A DNA stretch of 54,655 nucleotides, taken from positions 1-54,655 of the forward strand of contig DUPX01000038.1 in NCBI GenBank assembly GCA_012838085.1. The letters are read 5' to 3'. The position numbers and the translations under genes are program-made. Below are positions 46,823 through 54,655 of this stretch, piece by piece; position 1 is the first letter of the stretch; every line of letters begins with the position of its first letter. The notes beneath the pieces are model-generated. The model did not search any database, was not told where the DNA came from, and saw only the letters and a program-made list of their open reading frames with translations. This stretch comes from Eubacteriaceae bacterium. Its GTDB lineage: Bacteria > Bacillota > Clostridia > Eubacteriales > Garciellaceae.

Positions 46823-47863
46823 TTATTTTATTACTAGCTCCTTTTTACCTCTTTGTAATACTCTACCTATTTGGGCATAAGGTGTTTTTAGTGTATTTTC
46901 TAATCTTGTTAATAATTCATGAGCCTTTTCTTCTTTTATAGTTATTAGTAACCCTCCAGAGGTTTGTGGATCACATAAGATTTTCTTTATAACATCTGGT
47001 GTGTTTTCAGCCCATAATGTCTTATTTTTTACATATTCTATATTTGCATATGCTCCTCCAGGTACAAAGCCCATTTCACCTAATTCTATTGCTTCTTCTA
47101 TTATAGGTACTTGATTATATTCTATTTCTATTGATACATTGCTGGCTTTTGCCATTTCATAAGCATGGCCTAATAGTCCAAATCCTGTTATATCTGTGCA
47201 TCCATTAATACCTATTTCCTGCATTGCATCTTTGGCATCTTTATTTAGGTATGCCATTATATATATTGCCTTATCTATTACATCTCCTGAGACAAAATCT
47301 GCTTTTATTGCTGTATTTATAATGCCTAGCCCTATAGGTTTAGTCAATATTAATATATCTCCTGGTTGGGCATGAGAATTAGCTCTAAATTCTAAAGGAT
47401 GAACCATACCGGTTACTGATAAACCATATTTTGGTTCATTATCATCTACACTATGACCTCCTACCAGAAGGGCTCCGGCTTCTGCTATCTTGTCTGCTCC
47501 CCCTTTTAAAATCTCTCCTAATATCTCCTCTGGTAGACATTCTGGAATACACACTATATTCATAGCTGTTAATGGGGTACCTCCCATTGCATATATATCA
47601 CTTAATGAATTTGCTGCAGCAATTTGTCCAAAGTAATACGGACTATCTATTACAGGAGTAAAAAAATCCAATGTTTGTACTATTGCTCTTTCTTCATCTA
47701 TTTTATATATGGCTGCATCGTCAGAGCTGTCTATTCCTACTAATAAATTTTCATTTTTATTTACTTTTAAGTCCTTTAGTGCTTTTTCTAAGGCCCCCGG
47801 CCCTATTTTTGCTGCTCAGCCAGAGCTTCTGACCATTTGGGTTAATCTATATTTTTTTGTCAT
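46823..47863 (-). CDS. selD: Selenide, water dikinase; selenoprotein with UGA=Sec at codon 16
   Basis: SelD makes selenophosphate from selenide and ATP. A plain ORF scan gives only the part from 47671. Reading on, the ATG at 47863 (GAAAGGAAGAG upstream) opens MTKKYRLTQMVRSSG, then UGA (47818-47816), then AAKIGPGALEKAL. The UGA falls at the family's redox position SG(C/U)xxK, next to the catalytic Lys19. ATP-site motifs GIDSSDDAAIYKI, TLDFFTPVID, GGHSVDDNEPKYGLSVTG and TDITGFGLLGHAYEM follow. 346 residues is full length. First gene of selD-selA-selB-tRNA-Sec, so the enzyme depends on the pathway it feeds. Confidence 0.96.
47790..47818 (-). promoter_or_regulatory. Bacterial SECIS-like hairpin downstream of selD UGA
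   Basis: After UGA and 11 bases, the mRNA reads AGGGCC-GGG-GGCCUU: a six-pair stem with a GG-containing apical loop whose start is 17 nt after the UGA. Spacing and loop agree with bacterial SECIS elements bound by SelB. Confidence 0.8.
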
Positions 47864-47888
47864 TTTACTCTTCCTTTCTGTAAAGAAT

Positions 47889-47917
47889 TGTATAGCAATA
47901 GTTGACCTAATGGTCAA
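47889..47917 (-). promoter_or_regulatory. Promoter of the sel operon with overlapping palindrome
   Basis: TTGACC, 17 bp, TATACA on the minus strand, about 26 bases upstream of the selD ATG. A perfect palindrome TTGACC-ATTA-GGTCAA (47902-47917) covers the -35 element, the expected place for a repressor operator. Confidence 0.65.
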
Positions 47918-47979
47918 ATCTTTAAGATAAACAAAGTATTTACTCTTATATATTTCTACAGGCCTTAAGTTTCCATGGA

Positions 47980-48618
47980 TTATATTTTTATTTTATCCTT
48001 TATACTATTATATATTTTTTCCCCTATTCTTTTTACATTCATTAATTCTTCTTTGTTTTTAAAGCCTCCATTGGTTTCCCTGTATTCTATTATATTACTG
48101 GCTAATACATCACCTATTCCTGAGAGGGTCTTTAATTGTTCTAGGCTGGCGGTATTAATATTGATTATATCACTATTTTTACTTCCTGAATTAGTGCTTA
48201 TGGCATTAATAATCTCTTCCTTAGGTATTTCACCTTTCTTGGGTATGTATATTTTCTCCTCATCCCTTAGCTTTTGAGCAAGATTTACATATTCTAAATC
48301 TGCTTCTGCTGTGGCACCTCCAAGTTCTTTTATTGCATCAATAAGTCTTGCACCCTCATTCATTTCAACTACACCTGGATTTTTTACTTGGCCTATAATA
48401 TGTACCATAATTTTATTTGTTTCTTGTGTTTGTTCTGTCTCTTGCAAGTTATTTTCTTCCCAATGTTCTTTGTTTGCATCTTCCATCTTTTTATTATCAT
48501 CTATTATTAGCATTGATTTTTTATTTTCATTATGATGAAACCAGATTCCCCCTATTAAAAGAAGTATTATACCAATAATTATAAAATATATCTTCTTTTC
48601 TTTGATATAATTTCCCAT
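47980..48618 (-). CDS. comEA: ComEA-like DNA-binding protein
   Basis: A membrane-anchored dsDNA receptor for uptake. One N-terminal TM (about residues 10-27, YFIIIGIILLLIGGIWF) is followed by a disordered linker and an SLBB domain (~75-130: VHIIGQVKNPGVVEMNEGAR). The C-terminal helix-hairpin-helix pair has NINTASLEQLKTLSGIGDVL and VKRIGEKIYNSIKDKI. 212 residues is typical. The ATG at 48618 has GGGGGGATAAGG. It is divergent from the carboxypeptidase gene and ~12 kb from comEC. Confidence 0.95.
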   Translation of the reverse strand: MGNYIKEKKIYFIIIGIILLLIGGIWFHHNENKKSMLIIDDNKKMEDANKEHWEENNLQETEQTQETNKIMVHIIGQVKNPGVVEMNEGARLIDAIKELGGATAEADLEYVNLAQKLRDEEKIYIPKKGEIPKEEIINAISTNSGSKNSDIININTASLEQLKTLSGIGDVLASNIIEYRETNGGFKNKEELMNVKRIGEKIYNSIKDKIKI

Positions 48619-48710
48619 CCTTATCCCCCCATCTTCTTATAATTCGACTTATTATAATGTTTTCCTCTTATTTCTAACAATTTAATGTACCTAACACTAT
48701 TAATTTTTGT

Positions 48711-48716
48711 TATACT
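48711..48716 (+). promoter_or_regulatory. Possible -10 element of the carboxypeptidase gene
   Basis: TATACT on the plus strand, about 37 bases before the ATG at 48753. No good -35 is seen, so a different sigma factor is possible. Confidence 0.35.
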
Positions 48717-48752
48717 AGAATAGTAAATCTCATCTTAGGAGGCCATAAAATT

Positions 48753-49988
48753 ATGTATCGCAAAATATTTTTTATCACAATACTTATATTTTTCCTACTT
48801 ACAAATCTTACCTTTGCTAAGGAGCTAAACATTTTATCTCCTTCTGCAATTTTAATAGAGAGCAATACTGGTCAAATTCTATATGAAAAAAATATTGATG
48901 AAAGACTTTATCCTGCCAGTACTACAAAGATAATGACTGCCTTGCTATTGTTGGAAGAGGGAAATCTTGAAAAGGTTATAGAGATTAATAAGGATGTACC
49001 GGATTTAATTGAACAGGGTAGTAGTCAAATATATCTAATCCCTGGAGAATTAATAACTAGGGAGCAATTATTATTTGCTTTATTGATAGATTCTGCAAAT
49101 GATGCTGCTGTAGCTATTGCCCAAGATATATCAGGAACAGTAGAAAAATTTGCAGAAAAAATGAATAATAGAGCTAAAGAGTTAGGAGCTGTAAATACTA
49201 ATTTTGTTAATCCCCATGGACTTCATGATAACAATCATTATACAACGGCTAGAGATTTATCCTTAATTGCCAAAGAAGCTATGAAAAATTCTATTTTTAG
49301 GGAAGCAATATCCACTTCTCGATACATAATACCTGCTACTAATAAACAAGAAACTAGGTATCTATATAATACTAATCGTCTTATTAGAAATACCAAATAT
49401 AAAAATTATTATTATGAAAAAGCTACTGGTATAAAAACTGGCTATACCTCTAAGGCAGGCTATTCTTTAGTGGGTGGTGCTAGTGATGGAAACATCGATC
49501 TTATAAGTGTAATACTAAATAGTACAGTCACCCAAGTATATGAAGACACCCATACCTTATTTGATTATGCTTTTAAGAATTTTACATCTCAGATAATCAT
49601 AAACAAAGGGGATGTGGTAAAAGAAATATCTTTAAATGATAAGGGGGATACTATATCTGCTATAGCAGGAGATGGTTTTGAATACTTATGCTTAGAAAAT
49701 CAAAAAGAGAATATTATTCAAAGAGTTGATTTGCCTGATAAAATAACTCTACCTATTGAAAAGGATGAGGTATTAGGTACTTTAGTTTTTTCATTAGGGG
49801 AAAAAGAAATTGGGAGTATTCCATTGATTGCAGATAAAAGTGTAGAAAAACCTAGTCTTATATCTACTTTTATAAAAGACTTTAGTATATGGCAATATAT
49901 TGGAGTATTTATTGTGTTGTTTCTTCTGTATAGGACTTATGTTTACTTTAGGAAGAAGAGAAGACGTAGAAGAAGGATGTTTGGATAA
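48753..49988 (+). CDS. D-alanyl-D-alanine carboxypeptidase (DacF-like PBP5 family)
   Basis: Removes the terminal D-Ala from peptidoglycan stem peptides. A signal peptide (1-22) precedes the S11 peptidase domain: SxxK at 56-59 (PASTTKIMTA), SxN at 114-116 (DSANDAAVA), KTG at 228-230 (GIKTGYTS). A PBP5_C-like beta domain follows (~270-360), then a C-terminal TM anchor (~375-395) and a very basic tail RKKRRRRRR. 411 residues. The ATG at 48753 has AGGAGG. DacF is sporulation-linked in Bacillus; that assignment here is inference. Confidence 0.93.
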   Translation: MYRKIFFITILIFFLLTNLTFAKELNILSPSAILIESNTGQILYEKNIDERLYPASTTKIMTALLLLEEGNLEKVIEINKDVPDLIEQGSSQIYLIPGELITREQLLFALLIDSANDAAVAIAQDISGTVEKFAEKMNNRAKELGAVNTNFVNPHGLHDNNHYTTARDLSLIAKEAMKNSIFREAISTSRYIIPATNKQETRYLYNTNRLIRNTKYKNYYYEKATGIKTGYTSKAGYSLVGGASDGNIDLISVILNSTVTQVYEDTHTLFDYAFKNFTSQIIINKGDVVKEISLNDKGDTISAIAGDGFEYLCLENQKENIIQRVDLPDKITLPIEKDEVLGTLVFSLGEKEIGSIPLIADKSVEKPSLISTFIKDFSIWQYIGVFIVLFLLYRTYVYFRKKRRRRRRMFG

Positions 49989-50079
49989 GAATAATAATTT
50001 AATGATGGCTGGAAAAAATTTGACACTGGCTTAACAATAGGTAAAATCAAGGCCTTAAAATCCTAAAGTCTTTCAATAA

Positions 50080-50108
50080 AACAGGATGAAAACTTCATCC
50101 TGTTTTAT
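50080..50108. terminator. Bidirectional terminator between carboxypeptidase gene and ridA
   Basis: AAAACAGGATGAA paired with TTCATCCTGTTTT with flanking A/T runs on both sides. It serves the convergent genes on either side. Confidence 0.85.
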
Positions 50109-50110
50109 TG

Positions 50111-50497
50111 TTATTCTGGTATCACTGCAATAACTTCTATTTCTATATTTGCATCCTTGGGTAGTCGGGCAACCTCTACACAAGACCGAGCTGGTTGGTT
50201 TTCTGTAAAGTATTGGCCATATATTTCATTTATCTTGCCAAAATCATTCATGTCTTTAATAAATACTGTAGTTTTGATAACATTTTCTAAATTGGTATTG
50301 GCTGCCTCTAAAATTGCTTTTATGTTATCTAATGTTTGTTTTGTTTCTGCTTGAATGTCTTCTCCTATAAACTCCCCTGTTTTAGGATCAATAGCCATTT
50401 GTCCAGATGTAAAAAATAGATTTCCTATTTTTACTCCTTGGGAATAGGGACCTATTGCAGCTGGTGCATTAGGTGAATTAATAGGTTCTTTTTGCAT
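50111..50497 (-). CDS. ridA: RidA family enamine/imine deaminase
   Basis: Hydrolyses reactive enamine/imine intermediates such as 2-aminoacrylate made by PLP dehydratases. 128 residues with the Rid signature: [20 protein letters not shown], then the Arg of [21 protein letters not shown] (Arg105-type residue in PARSCVEV). The ATG at 50497 has GGAGG. It lies 74 bp downstream of the threonine ammonia-lyase gene, whose product generates its substrate. Confidence 0.96.
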   Translation of the reverse strand: MQKEPINSPNAPAAIGPYSQGVKIGNLFFTSGQMAIDPKTGEFIGEDIQAETKQTLDNIKAILEAANTNLENVIKTTVFIKDMNDFGKINEIYGQYFTENQPARSCVEVARLPKDANIEIEVIAVIPE

Positions 50498-50571
50498 GGT
50501 AATACCTCCTATTTATAAATATATAAGCATTTATCTAACAATAATTGAGTGATTGTATATTCAATTGTATA

Positions 50572-51780
50572 TCATTCTTCTATAATTGTATAACCATTTC
50601 TTGTCAATTCCTCTTGAATTTCTTTAATATGGTGATGGTCTCTAGTTTCTAGTACCATAGATACTTCCTGAAAGCCGATATTTACATATGGCTTTAACCT
50701 GGTTTGAAAGATGGAATATATATTTGCCCTTGTTTTAGCAACTATTTCTAATAGTATTTGTAAATTACCAGGTTTGTCTGGTATGGAAACTATGATTTCC
50801 GCCATTCTTCCATTTTTCAACAAACTATTATCTATAATATTTATAACCATATTCATATCAATATTCCCACCTGATATCAAAGCTACTATTTTTTTATTTA
50901 CCATATTTATTTTATTGTGAATTAATGCTGCTACAGATGCAACACCCGCCCCTTCTGCAAGTATTTTTTCCTTTTCTAGGAATATAAATAAAGCATTTGC
51001 TAATTCATCCTCTGATACAACTATTATTTCATCTACTAGGGATTTTATAATATTATAGGTAATATCCCCAGGTGTTTTTATTGCTATTCCATCAGCTATA
51101 GTATTTGCTGATTTTAAGGTATGTATTTTACCTATCTTTAATGATTCTTTCATACTGGAGGCCTTTTCTGCTTCTACTCCAATAATTTTCACCTTAGGAT
51201 TTATTGCCTTTGCTGCTATGGCTATTCCAGAGATTAAACCACCACCTCCGATTGGGACAATAATAGCATCTATAGTCTGTATTTCTTCAAATATCTCAAT
51301 TCCAATTGTGCCTTGGCCGGCTATTACATAAGGATCATTATAAGGATGAATAAAGGTGGTTTTATTTTGTCTTTGTATTTCTATTGCCTTCTCATATGCT
51401 TCATCATAAACATTGCCATAAAGGACTACTTTTGAACCATATTGCTGTGTTGCCATCACCTTAGCTACTGGAGCACCCACAGGCATTACTATAGTTGATT
51501 CTATTCCATTAAGGGCAGAAGCTAAAGCAACTCCTTGTGCATGGTTACCTGCAGAGGACGCTATAACTCCCCTCTTTTTTTGTTCTTCTGTTAGGTTTGC
51601 TATTTTATTATAGGCTCCCCGTATTTTGAATGATCCAGTTTTCTGCAAGTTTTCACATTTTAGAAATACCTGATTGCCACAAAGGGAAGATATTATTTTG
51701 CTGGGAATTAAGCTAGTAGGTGTTATAATTCCCTGGATAGTCCTCCTTGCCTCTTTAATATCTTGTAAGGATATTTCCAT
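50572..51780 (-). CDS. ilvA: Threonine ammonia-lyase with C-terminal ACT domain
   Basis: A PLP fold II dehydratase converting threonine to 2-oxobutanoate and ammonia. The PLP Lys lies in TGSFKIRGAYNKI; the phosphate-binding GGGGLISG and SSAGNHAQGVA are present. An ACT domain occupies ~325-402 (AEIIVSIPDKPGNLQILLEI). The ~400-residue form occurs in both catabolic and biosynthetic enzymes; the symbol ilvA is a convention. I start at ATG 51780 after AAGGGGTG; the GTG at 51789 lies inside that site. No ilv genes are adjacent. ridA follows. Confidence 0.93.
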   Translation of the reverse strand: MEISLQDIKEARRTIQGIITPTSLIPSKIISSLCGNQVFLKCENLQKTGSFKIRGAYNKIANLTEEQKKRGVIASSAGNHAQGVALASALNGIESTIVMPVGAPVAKVMATQQYGSKVVLYGNVYDEAYEKAIEIQRQNKTTFIHPYNDPYVIAGQGTIGIEIFEEIQTIDAIIVPIGGGGLISGIAIAAKAINPKVKIIGVEAEKASSMKESLKIGKIHTLKSANTIADGIAIKTPGDITYNIIKSLVDEIIVVSEDELANALFIFLEKEKILAEGAGVASVAALIHNKINMVNKKIVALISGGNIDMNMVINIIDNSLLKNGRMAEIIVSIPDKPGNLQILLEIVAKTRANIYSIFQTRLKPYVNIGFQEVSMVLETRDHHHIKEIQEELTRNGYTIIEE

Positions 51781-51796
51781 TAATTTCACCCCTTAT

Positions 51797-51826
51797 ATTA
51801 AAGGCTAGCTTGAAAATTTAGCTAGC
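51797..51826 (-). terminator. Hairpin after leuS
   Basis: GGCTAGCT paired with AGCTAGCC and followed by TTTAATAT on the minus strand, just before the ilvA ribosome-binding site. The weak U-tract and the lack of an obvious ilvA promoter suggest partial read-through from leuS. Confidence 0.65.
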
Positions 51827-51834
51827 CCAATGAT

Positions 51835-54303
51835 TTATGTTTTTATTACTATATTTATTAATCTCTTTGGTATAACAATTATTTTTATTATCTCTTTACC
51901 TTCAATATAGTCTTTTATTTTATCCTGTTCTAGGGCAGTCTTTTCTATTTCTTCCTTGGTTGCATTTATTGGAACAATAATTCTATCCCTTACCTTTCCA
52001 TTAACTTGAATGACTAGCTCCCTTTCTTCTCTTTTTAATGCTTCATTATCATATTTTGGCCAGGGCTGATTATGGATGCTATCCTTTTTTCCTATTAATT
52101 GCCACATTTCTTCTGTTATATGGGGCACAAAAGGAGATAGTAAGGTTATTAAGCTCTCTATAGCCTCTCCTAATAAATCTCTATTGATATTATCTTTATC
52201 TCTATAATGATTTATGGCATTAACTAACTCCATTATAGAACTTATTGCTGTATTAAAATTAAATCTTTCTTCTATATCTTCATAAACCTTTTTTATGGTG
52301 CTATGAAGAACAAATCTTAGATCTTTATCCACTTGATTTAACATTTTTTGTTCAATATTATAAGGTAATTTTATTTCTTCCTTTAATTCTTGAACCAATC
52401 TCCATACCCTATTAAGAAATCTATAGGCTCCTTCTACACCTTGTTCACTCCATTCTAAATCCCTTTCTGGTGGAGAAGCAAATAAGATAAATAATCGGGC
52501 GGTATCTGCCCCATAGTTTTCTATTATTTCTTCTGGGCTGACAACATTTCCTTTGGATTTAGACATTTTATCTCCATCTTTTAACACCATCCCTTGAGTC
52601 AATAGGTTTGTTATAGGTTCGTCATTAGAAATCATATCTAAGTCATATAATACCTTTGCGAAGAATCGTGTGTACAATAGATGAAGTATAGCATGTTCTA
52701 CTCCGCCAATATATTGATCTACTCCTAACCAATAATCTACAATTTCTTTATCAAAAGGCTCTTTTTCATTGTGAGGATCACAGAACCTTAAATAGTACCA
52801 GGAGGAATCTACAAAGGTATCCATAGTATCAGTTTCTCTTTTTGCTTTCTTCCCACACTTTGGGCAATCGGTATATAAAAACTCTTCTGAGTCTAATAGA
52901 GGTGAATGCCTATCTTCCCTTAATTCTAAGTCTGTAGGAAGTATTACTGGAAGGTCTTCTAAGGGAATGGGTACTATACCACAATCATCACAATATACTA
53001 TAGGAATTGGTGTCCCCCAATATCTTTGCCTGGATATTAGCCAGTCTCTTAATCTATAGGTAATTGTTTTCTTGCCATTGTTCTTCTCTTCTAATTCTTT
53101 TACAATCTCTTTATAGGCTTCCCTATTATCCATTCCATTATATCTACCAGAATTAACCATTATACCATCTCCGGGATAAGCCTCTTCCAAGGTATCCTCT
53201 GATAAGTTGCCTTCTTTTGATTGAATAACTATGGGAATGGGAAGGTTATATTTTTTTGCAAATTCAAAATCTCTTTGATCATGGGCGGGCACCCCCATAA
53301 CTGCACCTGTACCGTAATCCATTAAGACATAGTTTGCTATCAAAATAGGAACCCTTTCTTCATTAATTGGATTTATAGCATATGCATCTATAAATAACCC
53401 AATCTTTTCTGCCTCAGTTGATGTTCTATCTAATTCACTTAAGGATTGCATTTCTTTAATAAATTTCCTAATTTTTTCTTTGTTTGGTGAAAATTCTATT
53501 AGTTTCTCTACTAGGGGGTGTTCTGGTGCAAATACTAAATAGGACACACCAAAGATAGTATCTGGTCTTGTGGTAAATACATTAATTTTATCCTCTATGC
53601 CTTCAATCTTAAAAGTAATTTCTGCCCCTTCACTTTTCCCGATCCAATTTTTCTGCATTAGCTTTACCTTTTCTGGCCAACCATCAAGCTTTTCCATGTC
53701 CTTTAATAGTCTTTCAGCATAGTCGGTAATTTTGAAAAACCATTGACTTAAATTTTTTCTTTCTACTGTACTTTCGCATCTTTCACAGGCTCCGTTTACC
53801 ACTTGTTCATTTGCCAATACTGTTGTACAGGATGGACACCAATTAACTGCTGCCTCTTTTTTATATGCTAAGCCTTTTTCGTACATTTTTAGAAAAATCC
53901 ATTGATTCCACTTATAATATTCTGGACTACAAGTAGCTATTTCCCTATCCCAATCATAGCTTATTCCTAATCCTTTTAATTGTTCCCCCATATTATTAAT
54001 ATTATCCCAGGTCCAAATATTAGGGTGAATTTTATTATTTATGGCTGCATTTTCTGCCGGCAATCCAAAGGAGTCCCAGCCCATTGGATGAAGAACATTA
54101 TATCCATTCATCTTTTTGAATCGTGCTACAACATCTCCTATAGAATAATTTCTTACATGACCCATGTGCAACTTACCTGATGGGTAAGGAAACATCTCTA
54201 GAGAATAATATTTTGGCTGATCATTCTTTTCTGCTTTAAAACTATTTGTATTTAGCCATTCCTCTTGCCATTTTTTTTCAATAGTGTTAAAATTATAAAC
54301 CAT
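51835..54303 (-). CDS. leuS: Leucine--tRNA ligase
   Basis: Class I synthetase. HIGH-type motif in [15 protein letters not shown] near residue 45; zinc-like CPSC...CERC near 157-178; the editing CP1 domain with [24 protein letters not shown] in [17 protein letters not shown] near 582; anticodon-binding domain and C-terminal extension. 822 residues matches bacterial LeuRS. The ATG at 54303 has TAGGAGAGG. Controlled by a leucine T-box. Confidence 0.98.
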   Translation of the reverse strand: MVYNFNTIEKKWQEEWLNTNSFKAEKNDQPKYYSLEMFPYPSGKLHMGHVRNYSIGDVVARFKKMNGYNVLHPMGWDSFGLPAENAAINNKIHPNIWTWDNINNMGEQLKGLGISYDWDREIATCSPEYYKWNQWIFLKMYEKGLAYKKEAAVNWCPSCTTVLANEQVVNGACERCESTVERKNLSQWFFKITDYAERLLKDMEKLDGWPEKVKLMQKNWIGKSEGAEITFKIEGIEDKINVFTTRPDTIFGVSYLVFAPEHPLVEKLIEFSPNKEKIRKFIKEMQSLSELDRTSTEAEKIGLFIDAYAINPINEERVPILIANYVLMDYGTGAVMGVPAHDQRDFEFAKKYNLPIPIVIQSKEGNLSEDTLEEAYPGDGIMVNSGRYNGMDNREAYKEIVKELEEKNNGKKTITYRLRDWLISRQRYWGTPIPIVYCDDCGIVPIPLEDLPVILPTDLELREDRHSPLLDSEEFLYTDCPKCGKKAKRETDTMDTFVDSSWYYLRFCDPHNEKEPFDKEIVDYWLGVDQYIGGVEHAILHLLYTRFFAKVLYDLDMISNDEPITNLLTQGMVLKDGDKMSKSKGNVVSPEEIIENYGADTARLFILFASPPERDLEWSEQGVEGAYRFLNRVWRLVQELKEEIKLPYNIEQKMLNQVDKDLRFVLHSTIKKVYEDIEERFNFNTAISSIMELVNAINHYRDKDNINRDLLGEAIESLITLLSPFVPHITEEMWQLIGKKDSIHNQPWPKYDNEALKREERELVIQVNGKVRDRIIVPINATKEEIEKTALEQDKIKDYIEGKEIIKIIVIPKRLINIVIKT

Positions 54304-54342
54304 CTTTTTACCTCTCCTAGCATAATATTTATTTGATAAAAT

Positions 54343-54550
54343 AAAAACCTCCTATCCCTGTAGGGACGAGAGGTTTCCCGCGGTACCACCCTAGTTAATT
54401 AATAATAATTCTGCTTAATTTAAATAACGGCTTTTACCGAGTATATTTTTTTATGGCGAGTTCAACATTGTCTTTTACTAATTTCCACCAACCATTAGCT
54501 CTCTTTAAAAATTCATATGTTTACTACTCCAAAATATACTTTAATATTTA
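54343..54550 (-). promoter_or_regulatory. T-box leader of leuS (Leu specifier CUC)
   Basis: The minus strand shows Stem I with GGAGTAGTAAACAT and ATGTTGAACTCGCC. In the specifier position GAA is followed by CTC, a leucine codon. The T-box AGGGTGGTACCGCG follows. The terminator is AAACCTC...GGAGGTTTTT with an inner CCCT/GGGA stem (54343-54376) and TTTTTATTTT. This controls leuS by tRNA-Leu charging. Confidence 0.93.
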
Positions 54551-54561
54551 ATTTAAATAAT

Positions 54562-54589
54562 TGTATAGCTTCAAACACTAGAATGTTAA
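54562..54589 (-). promoter_or_regulatory. Predicted promoter of leuS
   Basis: TTAACA, 16-bp spacer, TATACA on the minus strand, just upstream of the T-box Stem I. Confidence 0.6.
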
Positions 54590-54633
54590 TACTATATATT
54601 CAAATTTATTTTTAATAATAAATTTACCTGTAT

Positions 54634-54653
54634 TTCCACAATTAATTGTGGAA
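54634..54653. repeat. Perfect 20-bp palindrome at the right edge
   Basis: TTCCACAATTAATTGTGGAA is fully self-complementary, 45 bases upstream of the leuS promoter. It may be an operator or part of a terminator of a gene beyond the window; no T-run is visible in what remains. Confidence 0.5.
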
Positions 54654-54655
54654 TC

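Noticed and set aside
46823-47671. SelD starting at MDFFTPV
   Set aside because: That start lies mid-domain; the true N-terminus continues upstream through a Sec UGA to 47863.

Overview
The window looks like a chromosomal core segment of an anaerobic, endospore-forming, low-GC Firmicute (Clostridia/Tissierellia grade). The evidence is strong AT bias, sporulation genes (gpr, spoIIP, cwlD, yqfC, yqfD), T-box leaders, a CIRCE-controlled hrcA operon, pyruvate phosphate dikinase, oxygen-sensitive radical-SAM proteins and a complete selenocysteine apparatus. I cannot name the species. Almost everything is on the minus strand. The plus-strand exceptions are rpsT, a dikinase-like/GAPDH-like pair, and a D,D-carboxypeptidase. 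I saw no insertion sequence, prophage, CRISPR array or rRNA.

Layout, left to right (minus-strand transcription runs right to left). 1-5.4 kb: the 5' part of dnaG, dgt, an unassigned structured-looking intergenic element, ppdK and ccpN. 5.4-7.1 kb: glyS behind a T-box. 7.1-13.7 kb: a long housekeeping/sporulation run yqfC-yqfD-phoH-ybeY-dgkA/PAP2-cdd-era-yqzL-recO-DUF4342. 13.8-16.7 kb: nfeD-floA and a small membrane protein. 16.8-19.6 kb: rpsU, a HIT protein, mtaB, rsmE. 19.6-25.4 kb: hrcA-grpE-dnaK-dnaJ-prmA under CIRCE. 25.5-31.7 kb: hemW, lepA, a yqxA-position ORF, spoIIP, gpr, and rpsT divergent from gpr. 31.7-37.4 kb: holA, cwlD, comEC, a YibE/F protein and a small ORF.

The most unusual part is 37.6-43.1 kb, on the plus strand. 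It holds a 1361-residue protein whose last ~490 residues resemble the ATP-grasp and phosphohistidine domains of PPDK. It lacks the PEP/pyruvate barrel and carries ~870 unrecognised N-terminal residues. Next to it is a divergent 417-residue GAPDH-like protein. I regard this pair as the best candidate for an undescribed system: a dikinase that phosphorylates an unknown acceptor, coupled to an aldehyde or acyl-phosphate dehydrogenase.

43.2-47.9 kb is a complete selenocysteine module (selD-selA-selB-tRNA-Sec). SelD itself has an in-frame UGA at codon 16, followed by a SECIS-like hairpin. A simple ORF scan truncates it. A perfect palindrome overlaps the selD -35 region. 48-54.6 kb holds comEA, a dacF-like carboxypeptidase, ridA next to a threonine ammonia-lyase (a functional pair), and leuS with a T-box whose specifier reads CUC (Leu).
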